Origin: JBHEBG01 sp046557915
GTDB taxonomy: Bacteria > Bacteroidota > Bacteroidia > Flavobacteriales > Flavobacteriaceae
DNA: 64,000 bases
Direction: 5' to 3'
NCBI RefSeq assembly: GCF_046557915.1
Contig: NZ_JBHEBG010000001.1
Location: 1,488,001 to 1,552,000 of the forward strand
The notes beneath the pieces were generated by a model that did not search any database, was not told the DNA's origin, and saw only the letters and a program-made list of their open reading frames with translations. Positions 34,887 to 43,094 of this stretch are shown one piece after another. The translations under genes and the position numbers were made by a program. Position 1 is the first letter of the stretch. Each line of letters opens with the position of its first letter.

Positions 34887-34902
34887 CAGAGCAACAAATG
34901 AT

Positions 34903-34931
34903 ATCCCTGTATGAAAATGCAGGGATTTTTT
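34903..34931 (+). terminator. Terminator downstream of tRNA-Gln
   Basis: ATCCCTG (34903-34909) pairs with CAGGGAT (34920-34926), followed by a T-run to 34931. It starts 17 nt after the tRNA end. Confidence 0.8.
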
Positions 34932-35127
34932 ATTATAGGTATATGTCTTCTTTCGCCCTAAGGGAGCCATACGGACAATAGCAACTTCCGATGAAGCTCA
35001 AATGAAGAGCGTCTGCAAGACCCTATCCCTGTTTCCTCCAAACCATGACTTGATGGCACATAAGTAAGTAGAAACCCACATTCTCTCAGGTCTCAATGGC
35101 TATCGAGAGTAACTAGTAGTGGGGATG
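34932..35127. other. Non-coding stretch before repeat copy A
   Basis: About 195 bases with no reading frame that resembles a known protein. I see no convincing promoter, RNA gene or inverted repeat. It may hold remains of earlier insertions beside the tRNA, but nothing in the bases proves this. Confidence 0.4.
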
Positions 35128-35391
35128 AGCAAGAAAAAAGATAAGAAGTATGTTTTTTTCTTTGACGGATGATCGGTGATAGGTTTTCTTCTCCCAAGTA
35201 TAGGAGCGGAAAGTTTCGAGCGGTACCATTACGCCTTGGCGTAATGGCGAAGTTTCCAATCCGGTTTTGTGCCAACAAAAATACCTGTGGGAGAAGTGCC
35301 CTTTTTGCATTCCTTTTTGGGCAATCAAAAAGGAATAGCGAATGATTATCAGTAAGCAGAGCAAATAAACAATAAAGCAAAAAGCTATGAC
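35128..35391. repeat. Hairpin-rich direct repeat, copy A (264 bp)
   Basis: This block recurs at 36070-36321 in the same direction. The copies differ by five substitutions, two single-base indels and one gap of about ten bases. Several inverted repeats lie inside: AAGAAAAAA/TTTTTTTCTT at its left end, CTTCTCCCA (35189) with TGGGAGAAG (35287), the near-palindrome CCATTACGCC-TTGGCGTAATGG (one central mismatch) flanked by GGAAAGTTTCG/CGAAGTTTCC, and ATTCCTTTTT/AAAAAGGAAT near 35309. A TGCCC/GGGCA pairing would compete with the last one. It holds no credible gene. It may be a MITE-like element or a structured RNA; neither is proved. Confidence 0.9.
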
Positions 35392-35418
35392 GTAAGGTTG
35401 TAGCTTTTGTATTTTTGA
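35378..35418 (+). terminator. Possible terminator at the right end of copy A
   Basis: CAAAAAGCTA (from 35379) can pair with TAGCTTTTG (ending near 35409), followed by a T-rich TATTTTTG. The loop is about 13 nt. Copy B has no matching downstream arm, so the structure is specific to copy A. Confidence 0.4.
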
Positions 35419-35566
35419 GTCATGAGCAGATTATAAATTTAATCATCTGTGACACGTGGAGCTAAAAGGGGTTTCTTAGGTAGGGCACTCGTCACATATA
35501 AGCTTTAGCAGGAGTCCAGCTTAAATTTTACAGTAAAAAAAGATAAAGAAATTAAACTATCAAATT
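35392..35566. other. Non-coding stretch between repeat A and the small lipoprotein
   Basis: About 175 bases upstream of the lipoprotein ATG at 35567. No protein match, RNA gene or clear TAnnTTTG promoter with a good -33 element is visible. The promoter of the lipoprotein gene should be here or in repeat A. Confidence 0.4.
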
Positions 35567-35995
35567 ATGAGAATTGTGTTATTTATTTTCTTGATTTGTT
35601 CTTCTTGCAATTCACAAGAAAACAAGTTAGAAGGTATTATAGGGAGTTGGTATCCAGTATTCGAAAAAGATCATTCCGAAATATATTTTGAGGTGTACAT
35701 AGGAACCAACTATATTTATTATTTTGTAGATTCAGGAATGTTGCCTAGAAAAAAGGTTGTCATAGATGATGGATTACTTTTTATTGAAAATAAACAAAGT
35801 CAAGAGTTGGAAGAAAAAGGTAAAATTTATGTATCTAACAATCAGTTGATTATTGATAGGTCAGGTGAGAGAACAGTTTTTGCTAAATTAAATTCGAATG
35901 TTACATTGGAAGATATATGGAATGAACAGGCGGGTCCAGAAAGCTATCGAGTGTCCTATGCGAACAGAGAATATATTTGGAAAAAAGAAGAATAG
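35567..35995 (+). CDS. AT-rich small lipoprotein of unknown function, flanked by repeats
   Basis: A 142-residue protein with a short signal (MRIVLFIFLICSSC) and lipobox SSC, C14, followed by NSQENK. The mature part opens IIGSWYPVFEKDHSEIYFEV and has several short beta-strand-like segments, a layout seen in small lipocalin-like lipoproteins, but I do not recognise the family. The gene is clearly more AT-rich than its neighbours and lies between two almost identical direct repeats just after tRNA-Gln, which suggests recent gain. Residues near the end (DIWNEQAGPESYRV) give no motif I know. It has no obvious partner gene. The reading frame is intact and well formed, so it is likely expressed. Confidence 0.7.
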   Translation: MRIVLFIFLICSSCNSQENKLEGIIGSWYPVFEKDHSEIYFEVYIGTNYIYYFVDSGMLPRKKVVIDDGLLFIENKQSQELEEKGKIYVSNNQLIIDRSGERTVFAKLNSNVTLEDIWNEQAGPESYRVSYANREYIWKKEE

Positions 35996-36069
35996 TTCTC
36001 GCTGCCGCGAGAGTAAATGTTCCGCTAGTCTCAGCCGAAGGCGAACAGGTTTGAACAGTGGCGGTCTTT

Positions 36070-36321
36070 AGCAAGAAAAAAGATAAGAAGTATGTTTTTT
36101 TCTTTGACGGATGATCGGTGATAGGTTTTCTTCTCCCAAGTATAGGAGCGGAAAGCTTCGAGCGGTACCATTACGCCATGGCGTAATGGCGAAGTTTCCG
36201 ATCCGGTTTTGTGCCAACAAATATACCTATGGGAGAAGTGCCCTTTTGCATTCCTTTTTGGGCAATCAAAAGGAATAGCGAATGATTATCAGTAAGCAGA
36301 GCAAATAAAAAAAGCTATGAC
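36070..36321. repeat. Hairpin-rich direct repeat, copy B (252 bp)
   Basis: Second copy of the block at 35128-35391. Here the central palindrome CCATTACGCCATGGCGTAATGG (22 bases, spread over 36167-36188) is perfect, and GGAAAGCTTCG pairs better with CGAAGTTTCC than in copy A. The base changes between copies fall largely in stems and mostly leave them pairable. It ends in AAAGCTATGAC, like copy A, and is followed by unrelated sequence. Copy B lies 60 nt before the stop of the convergent ABC permease gene. Confidence 0.9.
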
Positions 36322-36381
36322 CCGGCGTTTCCGTTTTTTATGTTCCGGAATATTTGGTTAAATAACGACTACGGACTGCTA

Positions 36382-38748
36382 TTATTCCTCGCGTAACGCA
36401 TTTACGGGGTTTCGGTTGGCAGCCCTTATGGTCTGACTTCCAACGGTAAACATGGCCACTACCATTGCCGTGAAGCCCGCACCAATAAAATACCAAATCC
36501 GAAGCGGTATGCGGAATGCAAAACCAGATAACCAATTGCTGGTAACAAGATACGCCAAAGGCAGCGCTATTAGTATGGATATAAGAACCAGTTTGGCAAA
36601 TTCATTAGATAGCATTAGGGTTACCTGGGTGCTGGTCTGCCCCAGAACTTTACGTATACCAATTTCTTTTCTGCGCCGTTCCCCGGTAAACGCCGCTAGC
36701 CCAAATAATCCTAAACAGGAAATAATAATGGCCAATCCTGCAAAATACTTAGATAGGGAAGATACTTTTTGCTCTGCGTGGTACAATGCTTGGTAGTCCG
36801 CATCCAGAAATTTAAAATCAAACGAAAAACCGGGGTTATAGGTCTGATAAAAATCGTTAAGTTTCTCTAAGGTTTCCGCGGTCGTTTCTGGTTTTAGCTT
36901 AATCAAGACCTTATCGGCATCATTGGGTAGCAACCTAAAAAAAAGCGGTTTTACTTCTTCATATAGCGATCTAAAATGAAAGTTTTTGGTTACTCCAATA
37001 ATTGTCATCTCTGTGCCCCAAATAGTTACCTTTTTACCGATAGGATCTTCTAGGCCCATGGCGTCGATAGCCGCCGCATTATAAATTATGTTCGAAGTAT
37101 CATTGCCAAAATCCTTGGAAAATGTTCGCCCTTCCTCCATTTCTATTCCAAGCAACTCAATAAGATCATAGCTAATACCCAAATTTGAGAAAGGAATACT
37201 AACATTGGGATCTTTGCCTTCCCAATTGAAAGTACCTTGGGAAATACCGGTATCATCTACAACACTTCCCCACATACCCGAAGCATGTGATACCCCAGGT
37301 ATTTTTCTTGCCTCAGCAAGAAAAGTTTCCAGATGGTCCGTTACCTTTCCTTTGATGGTAAAATAAATGATGTTATCACGGTCATATCCAAGATTTTTGG
37401 TTTGGGTAAGTACTATTTGTTGATATACCACCAATACAGATACAATGAGTATTATCGATAAGGTAAATTGAAAGACAACCAATCCCTTACGCAGCCATAG
37501 CTCACTTAAAGACCTGTTGATTTTTCCTTTTAGTATTAAGGCAGGGTCAAATCCGGAAAGATATAGGGCAGGATAGCTGCCCGCAACGAGTGCTGTAAGC
37601 AGGGTAATGGCGGCAAGTAAGAGTAAATGGTTAAGATTATAGACCAACACTATTTCTTTTCCTGCAATTTCATTGAATTGCGGTAGCAGAAGTATAACAA
37701 GTCCTATGGCGACCAATAATGACAGTAGGGCCAAGACTAGAGATTCTCCGAAATATTGAAAAATTAGTGCCTTTCTGCTTGCACCCATAGTTTTTTTAAT
37801 ACCCACTTCCTTTAGTCTCCTAGACGCCCTGGCGGTAGATAAATTGATGAAATTAATACAGGCAATGATCAGAATAAAGACAGCAATAAGGGAAAACAGC
37901 CATACATAATCAATTCTACCTCCTACAATTTTGCCATTTTCGTACCTACCGTGGAGGTATTTATCCGAATAGCGTTGTACCATTAGTGTTGTAATGGAAT
38001 GTTCCCATTTTGTACGTATAAATCCCTCAATTTTCCTGTTAAAATCCTTTAAGTGTGTTCCTGGCCGGAGCATTAAATATACTTTGGCCTGGTGGTTGCC
38101 CCAATGTACACTATCGCCCAATAGATCTTCATAGACGGCAAACGGAACCACAAAATCAAATTGGTCGGTGGAATATGCAGGGAGGTCTTTAAAAATACCG
38201 GAAATAGTGTATTGCATTTTATGACCCTCATATTCCCATTGCAAGGTATTACCGATTATATTTACGGTAGTATCGAACAATTTCAAAGCCATGGATTCGG
38301 AAATTACAATGGCGTTTTTGTCCCTTAAAACTTGTTCCTCGCTCCCCTGTAATAGTTCATAAGAAAATATTTTGAAGTAATTTTTGCCCGCAAACCTTCC
38401 GGATGCGTTAAAATGCTTGTTTTGATGTGAAAGCGTAAAGACATCTTCTACCCAGGATGCATTTACGGCATAGGCCACTTCGGGCATTTCTTTTTCAAAT
38501 GCAGGTGCCAGAAGTACGGGAGCCTCCCTCCATGTGGCAATACCCTCATCGGTATGGTGATTGGTCAATACCTGGTACAACAAGCTGTCATTTTTATGAA
38601 ACTTGTCTACTTTCAGTTCATCACTTGCCCAAAGGTAAACGAGTAATACACATGCAAGACCTGTGGAAAGGCCAATAACATTTATTAAAAAAGAACTCTT
38701 ATGCTTTTTTAGGTTCCTGAAGAAGAGTAGAAGGTTATGCCGTATCAT
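36382..38748 (-). CDS. MacB/FtsX-type ABC transporter permease, orphan
   Basis: A 788-residue inner-membrane permease with two copies of the MacB periplasmic domain and FtsX core. Helix 1 is at about 19-42, a periplasmic domain at about 45-285, three helices at about 290-420, then a second helix/periplasm unit (helix near 430-450, domain to about 665) and the last three helices at about 675-775. The short motif RRLKEVGIKKTMGASR after the fourth helix and RRKEIGIRKVLGQTS in the second half are typical of this family. It has no ATPase domain and no ATPase gene lies nearby. Bacteroidetes encode many such permeases, often near regulatory genes, for export of lipids, peptides or lipoproteins. A promoter with both elements lies at 38874-38901. 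Confidence 0.88.
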   Translation of the reverse strand: MIRHNLLLFFRNLKKHKSSFLINVIGLSTGLACVLLVYLWASDELKVDKFHKNDSLLYQVLTNHHTDEGIATWREAPVLLAPAFEKEMPEVAYAVNASWVEDVFTLSHQNKHFNASGRFAGKNYFKIFSYELLQGSEEQVLRDKNAIVISESMALKLFDTTVNIIGNTLQWEYEGHKMQYTISGIFKDLPAYSTDQFDFVVPFAVYEDLLGDSVHWGNHQAKVYLMLRPGTHLKDFNRKIEGFIRTKWEHSITTLMVQRYSDKYLHGRYENGKIVGGRIDYVWLFSLIAVFILIIACINFINLSTARASRRLKEVGIKKTMGASRKALIFQYFGESLVLALLSLLVAIGLVILLLPQFNEIAGKEIVLVYNLNHLLLLAAITLLTALVAGSYPALYLSGFDPALILKGKINRSLSELWLRKGLVVFQFTLSIILIVSVLVVYQQIVLTQTKNLGYDRDNIIYFTIKGKVTDHLETFLAEARKIPGVSHASGMWGSVVDDTGISQGTFNWEGKDPNVSIPFSNLGISYDLIELLGIEMEEGRTFSKDFGNDTSNIIYNAAAIDAMGLEDPIGKKVTIWGTEMTIIGVTKNFHFRSLYEEVKPLFFRLLPNDADKVLIKLKPETTAETLEKLNDFYQTYNPGFSFDFKFLDADYQALYHAEQKVSSLSKYFAGLAIIISCLGLFGLAAFTGERRRKEIGIRKVLGQTSTQVTLMLSNEFAKLVLISILIALPLAYLVTSNWLSGFAFRIPLRIWYFIGAGFTAMVVAMFTVGSQTIRAANRNPVNALREE

Positions 38749-38873
38749 AATAGCTTTTAAGTGTTTTTATGGATCGTATTGATCTAATTCACATAAAACA
38801 GAATCCCATAACGATCCATTACATTGTTAAAACACCACCGAAGACCATGCCAAATTTTTAAAATACTGTAAAT

Positions 38874-38901
38874 CAAATTTATACAACTAAAAAAACACCA
38901 A
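38874..38901 (-). promoter_or_regulatory. Promoter candidate for the ABC permease
   Basis: On the minus strand TTG (38899-38901), 17 nt, then TAAATTTG (38874-38881) match TTG-N17-TAnnTTTG. It lies about 125 nt above the ATG at 38748, which would leave a long leader. Confidence 0.5.
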
Positions 38902-39021
38902 TTAACAATTTCTAGTGTTAAACATTTGTACACGTTTTGTCCAATAAATTTACATTTTAAAAGATTGTTCAAAGTACCCGGTTCCAAACACGCTTCTAGG
39001 TTACATCTTGTCTTTTGGCGA

Positions 39022-39546
39022 TCAGCTCCGTATTAGATCTAACTGAATGTTTGCAGGTTGCAATGTACCATCGTCGTTAAAATCAAATTCTGCAGGACCC
39101 CCAATAGTCATATTGTTGCTGCCTTGGATAAAGTCTATTCCAAAAAAATCGTAATCTTCCGGTGCGTCCCCATCAAAACTAACCACCAAAATATCGATAT
39201 CAATACACAGGTTACCAGATGAGGTATCATTGGGTTCCCCAGCTTCTAAAATGCTTAGGGTAAATCTTCCGTTAGACTGGATGGATAACGTTGCGCTACC
39301 TCCTTCGGCCACAATATCTACCTCCTGTACAGGGCCTGTTGCCGTAAGGCTAAAAACTGCCCTGGTGGCGGTCCAATTGCCCGAAATATCCGAAACCGAG
39401 AAATTTGCACCCGTTAAGGAACAATCGGGACCTTCGGATTCATCACTCCTGCATGATGAAAGATTGAAAAAGAGAATGAGGAAAAATGTAAGATAACATC
39501 CGTATCTTATATTTTTAAGGCGAGGGTAAACGGTTTTACTTTTCAT
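39022..39546 (-). CDS. Lipocalin-like lipoprotein of unknown function
   Basis: A 174-residue protein with a long N-terminal signal (a basic start and a hydrophobic stretch at about 18-30) and lipobox LSSC, C32. The mature part begins with an acidic linker (RSDESEGPD), then ISGNWTATRAVFSLT at about 54-68, like the opening strand of lipocalin-like lipoproteins, and further short strands. It resembles the lipoprotein at 24016-24522 in layout, not clearly in sequence. It lies 273 nt above the ABC permease on the same strand and 314 nt from the divergent hybrid kinase. Its function is unknown. Confidence 0.68.
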   Translation of the reverse strand: MKSKTVYPRLKNIRYGCYLTFFLILFFNLSSCRSDESEGPDCSLTGANFSVSDISGNWTATRAVFSLTATGPVQEVDIVAEGGSATLSIQSNGRFTLSILEAGEPNDTSSGNLCIDIDILVVSFDGDAPEDYDFFGIDFIQGSNNMTIGGPAEFDFNDDGTLQPANIQLDLIRS

Positions 39547-39860
39547 TTTGATAGAATTTAATTACTAAATAGGACTACCGGATATACTGAGAAAACTATC
39601 CGGGGATATCTAGTCTAAAAGTAATGGAGGGGAAAACAAGGTATTGATGCTGATGTTTCAGTTTTTGCCACCTAGGTTACATTTACCTTTTAATGCGATG
39701 TTTTACTGCCTTTAGGGCCTTTTAAGTAGAATTATATCTGTTTTTGGTACAATTTCCGCTTTATACTATCGGGTACCTCGCATATTGGCGTTTTTTAACC
39801 TTTTTATGCCAAATTTTACTTTAAATTAGTACAAGTGTGTAAGAACCAACGAACTAAAAC
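39547..39860. other. Divergent intergenic region between lipoprotein and hybrid kinase
   Basis: 314 bases with no credible gene. It must hold the promoters of both divergent genes, but no full TAnnTTTG box with a proper -33 element was found on either strand. AT-rich tracts occur near 39790-39830, directly upstream of the kinase. No inverted repeat of note was seen. Confidence 0.5.
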
Positions 39861-42800
39861 ATGAAAAAGGTTTTACTTTTTTGTCTTGTTTGGAGCTATT
39901 GCTGGCAAGGCTATGGACAGCTAAGAACAAAGATCGATAGTTTGTCCCAAGTATTGGAAAAGGGTTCTATAAATGATACTACCGAGGTTAAGCTACTTTT
40001 GGATATTGCCAACGCCTACCGGGGGATAAGTCTGGATACATGCTACCTCTTTGCCCAAAAAGCCTATAGCCTGGCTTCTGCCAAAGGTTACGACTACGGT
40101 ATGGCTTCTGCCGATAAAATAAAGGGCACCTATTTTCTATATACCGGGATTACGGATAGCACCATTTACTATTATGAAAAAGGTCAGGAACTGTTCCGAA
40201 AACTGGGCGATTTGGATGGTGTGCACGACATAAATTACAATTTGGGCCTTTTGCACGCTTCTATTTCGGAATACCAAAAGGCATTGGCTTACTACAATGA
40301 GGATTTTGAGTATAGAAATCAGATTGGGGATACACTCGGTATTGCAGATGGGTACCTAAATAAAGGGGCCGTTTACTTATATCAGGGAGACAATAAAAAT
40401 GCCTATAAAAACCTTGTGGCCTCTATTCCTTTCTTTGAGCAAGCAGGAGATTTTCTATCGGTGGCGAAGGTAAATTTTAATATTGGTACCATACAATGGA
40501 ATTACAGCAATTACGATCTGGCCCTGAACGATTTTTTCTCTTCTTTGGAGGTTTTTGAAAAAGAGGGCGACCAATATCTGTTGGCCAGCTGCCTGGAAAA
40601 TATTGCCGGAGTCTACGAAAACATGGAGAATTATGAAAATGCCTTAAAATACTATAGAACATCCTTAAAACACAGCGAAGCTTTGGGAGATGCCAGACTC
40701 ACCGCCTCTAATTACCATAGCCTGGGTGTGGCAATGGATAAGTATGCGCAGCGAGATTCGGCTTTTTATTATTTTGATAAAAGTACTGCACTATCCGAAG
40801 AGGGCGATTTTAAAGATCTGTTGAGTTTAAATTACCACAGTCTTGGGGTATTGCACGGCAGTCAGGATCCTACAAAAGGCATTGGATTTCTAAACAAGAG
40901 TATTTCCATTAAGAAAGCCATCGAGTTTGATGAGTTTAACGTAGCTACATCCCTCCACGAACTCGGAATCATTTATGCAAATCAGCGGCAATATGTTAGG
41001 GCAGAAGATGCTTTTGAGGAAGGATGGAAGGTCTCTAGACAAACCGATTCCAAAGAAATAAAAAGCAAACTGTCTTTTTCGCTCTACAACCTGCACAAAG
41101 CAATAGGCAACAGAACTAGGGCTCTTTCCTATCTAGAAGAATATACTGCACTCAGGGATAGTATTTTTGATGAAGAAACCAGTAAAAATATTGTAGCTAG
41201 GGAAATACAGTATGAAACGGCAAAGAAAGACCAGCAAATACAATTACTGTTCAAAGAAAAAGAATTGCAAGAGGCCGAAGTGACCGCCAAGCAAGCTGTA
41301 ATTGAACGAAGCGATACCCAAAGAAATCTACTCCTATGGGGTATTGTCTCCCTAGTTGCAATTTCGCTGCTGTTGTTTCGGAATTACAACATTAAGCTTA
41401 AATCCAGGGCACTAATCAATAAAAAACAAAAGGAGTTTGTTAATCTAAGATCGCGGTTTTTCGCCAACATTTCGCACGAGTTTCGAACTCCCCTTACACT
41501 GATCCTTGGTCCCTTAAATGAGCTGTTGTCCACAAAGCAGAAAGATCAGGCGCTAAAACAAAACTATCAATTGATGAGGCGCAATGGGGAAAGGCTGTTA
41601 GATCTGGTAAATCAGCTTTTGGATCTCGCCAAGCTAGAAGCGGGTAATATGCCACTGCATGTAAAAGAAGACGAGCTTAGCACTTTTTTAAAAGCACAGG
41701 CCGCATCTTTTAGTTCCCTTGCGGATTTTAAAAAGGTGAAACTGGACATTGCCATTGCACCGGAAATAGGTTTGGGTTGGTTTGATGGCGATGCACTGGA
41801 AAAAATTATAAACAACTTGTTGTCCAACGCTTTCAAATTTACCGAAGAAGGCGGGGAGATTCATTTTAGTGCCTCGTTAATATACCCAAAAAGTAATACA
41901 GGTAAGGGGAAAGGCAATTCATTAAAAATAGCCATAAAAGATACCGGAAAAGGAATACCGGACTCGGCACTGGACAAGGTATTCGATCGGTTTTATCAGG
42001 TAGATGGTTCGCCTCAAAAGGAAAAGGCCGGTACAGGTATTGGTTTGGCCCTGACCAAAGAATTGGTAGAATTGCATCAGGGAACCATTGCTGTGGCTAG
42101 TAGGGAAGGAGAGGGGGCCACGTTTACAGTTGTTCTGCCCATAACCAAAGAACAGTTTAATGAAAAAGAGGTCGTTTTTGTCCATTCACAGCTAGCAAAG
42201 GCCAAGAAGGTATCCAAAACCAACTATTCCGAGATCCCCGCGAATACCGGAATGGTACGGATCAATACCAAAGGGCTGCCCCTGTTGCTTGTGGTCGAAG
42301 ATAACGATGATGTAAGGGCTTACATAAAAAAACAACTTTATACGGAATACGAAATTACGGAAGCAGTAGACGGGGTATCGGGTTTTGATTTGGCCCAAAA
42401 GAAAGTTCCCGATCTTATAATTAGCGATGTAATGATGCCCGGGATGAGTGGTATATCGCTTTGCGAAAAACTAAAAAAGGACGAAAAAACCAGCCATATT
42501 CCCGTAATATTGTTAACCGCTTTAGCTTCGCAAACTTCCAAGCTTGAAGGCATAGAAACCGGTGCGGACGATTATGTAATTAAACCTTTTGACAAAGAAG
42601 AACTTAGGGCCCGGGTAAAAAACCTCATAGACCAGCGACAATTGCTACGCGAAAAATACAGTCGCCAACTTACATTGCAGCCCAAAACCCTGGCCGTTAC
42701 TTCTATGGACGAACGTTTTCTAGAGAAGGTGATCCGTGTCTTGGAGTTGCGGCTAGACGATTCGTCTTTTAGAGTTGAAGACTTGGCAAAGGAGGTGGGA

Positions 42801-43022
42801 ATGAGCCGTACACAGTTGTTTAGAAAAATTAGAGCCTTAACAAATCAGTCGGCCCAAGATTTGATCAGGGATTTTCGGTTAAAACGGGCTGCGCAGTTGT
42901 TAAGGGATAAGGCTGGGAACATATCTGAAGTGGCCTATCAGGTGGGGTTTAACAACCTCTCCTATTTTACAAAACGATTCAAGGAATTATTTGGGAAGAC
43001 CCCATCGGAATACGCGGCTTAA
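39861..43022 (+). CDS. TPR-containing hybrid histidine kinase / response regulator with AraC output domain
   Basis: A one-protein two-component system of 1053 residues. A signal peptide (about 1-19) is followed by a periplasmic array of TPR-like repeats (about 40-435) and a coiled segment, one membrane helix at about 489-507, HisKA with phospho-acceptor H539 in NISHEFRTPL, HATPase with N652 and N656, D694 in DTGKGIP, and GTGIGLALTKEL. A receiver domain follows (about 806-925) with phospho-acceptor D856 in ISDVMMP, then an AraC-type helix-turn-helix domain (about 955-1053; MSRTQLFRKIRALT and FNNLSYFTKRF). The sensor is TPR, not the beta-propeller of classic glycan hybrid systems, so the signal is probably a protein or peptide. 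A serine hydrolase gene follows. Confidence 0.93.
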   Translation: MKKVLLFCLVWSYCWQGYGQLRTKIDSLSQVLEKGSINDTTEVKLLLDIANAYRGISLDTCYLFAQKAYSLASAKGYDYGMASADKIKGTYFLYTGITDSTIYYYEKGQELFRKLGDLDGVHDINYNLGLLHASISEYQKALAYYNEDFEYRNQIGDTLGIADGYLNKGAVYLYQGDNKNAYKNLVASIPFFEQAGDFLSVAKVNFNIGTIQWNYSNYDLALNDFFSSLEVFEKEGDQYLLASCLENIAGVYENMENYENALKYYRTSLKHSEALGDARLTASNYHSLGVAMDKYAQRDSAFYYFDKSTALSEEGDFKDLLSLNYHSLGVLHGSQDPTKGIGFLNKSISIKKAIEFDEFNVATSLHELGIIYANQRQYVRAEDAFEEGWKVSRQTDSKEIKSKLSFSLYNLHKAIGNRTRALSYLEEYTALRDSIFDEETSKNIVAREIQYETAKKDQQIQLLFKEKELQEAEVTAKQAVIERSDTQRNLLLWGIVSLVAISLLLFRNYNIKLKSRALINKKQKEFVNLRSRFFANISHEFRTPLTLILGPLNELLSTKQKDQALKQNYQLMRRNGERLLDLVNQLLDLAKLEAGNMPLHVKEDELSTFLKAQAASFSSLADFKKVKLDIAIAPEIGLGWFDGDALEKIINNLLSNAFKFTEEGGEIHFSASLIYPKSNTGKGKGNSLKIAIKDTGKGIPDSALDKVFDRFYQVDGSPQKEKAGTGIGLALTKELVELHQGTIAVASREGEGATFTVVLPITKEQFNEKEVVFVHSQLAKAKKVSKTNYSEIPANTGMVRINTKGLPLLLVVEDNDDVRAYIKKQLYTEYEITEAVDGVSGFDLAQKKVPDLIISDVMMPGMSGISLCEKLKKDEKTSHIPVILLTALASQTSKLEGIETGADDYVIKPFDKEELRARVKNLIDQRQLLREKYSRQLTLQPKTLAVTSMDERFLEKVIRVLELRLDDSSFRVEDLAKEVGMSRTQLFRKIRALTNQSAQDLIRDFRLKRAAQLLRDKAGNISEVAYQVGFNNLSYFTKRFKELFGKTPSEYAA

Positions 43023-43094
43023 TTTTTTCTCTTACGTATGATTTCATAATCGTAACAAAGTAGTAGTTTTTTCATCTTTAGGAAAAGATGACCA

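Noticed and set aside
34766..34981. A 71-codon open frame on the plus strand through tRNA-Gln
   Set aside because: It covers a complete tRNA and its terminator; there is no reason to think it is translated.
35093..35380. A 95-codon open frame on the minus strand across repeat copy A
   Set aside because: Copy B has indels that break the same frame, and the translation resembles nothing. It follows from the inverted repeats, not from coding.
34932..36381. Integrative element with att sites at tRNA-Gln
   Set aside because: No integrase, relaxase or copy of the tRNA 3' end was found. The two repeats do not match the tRNA. Only a duplicated element is supported.
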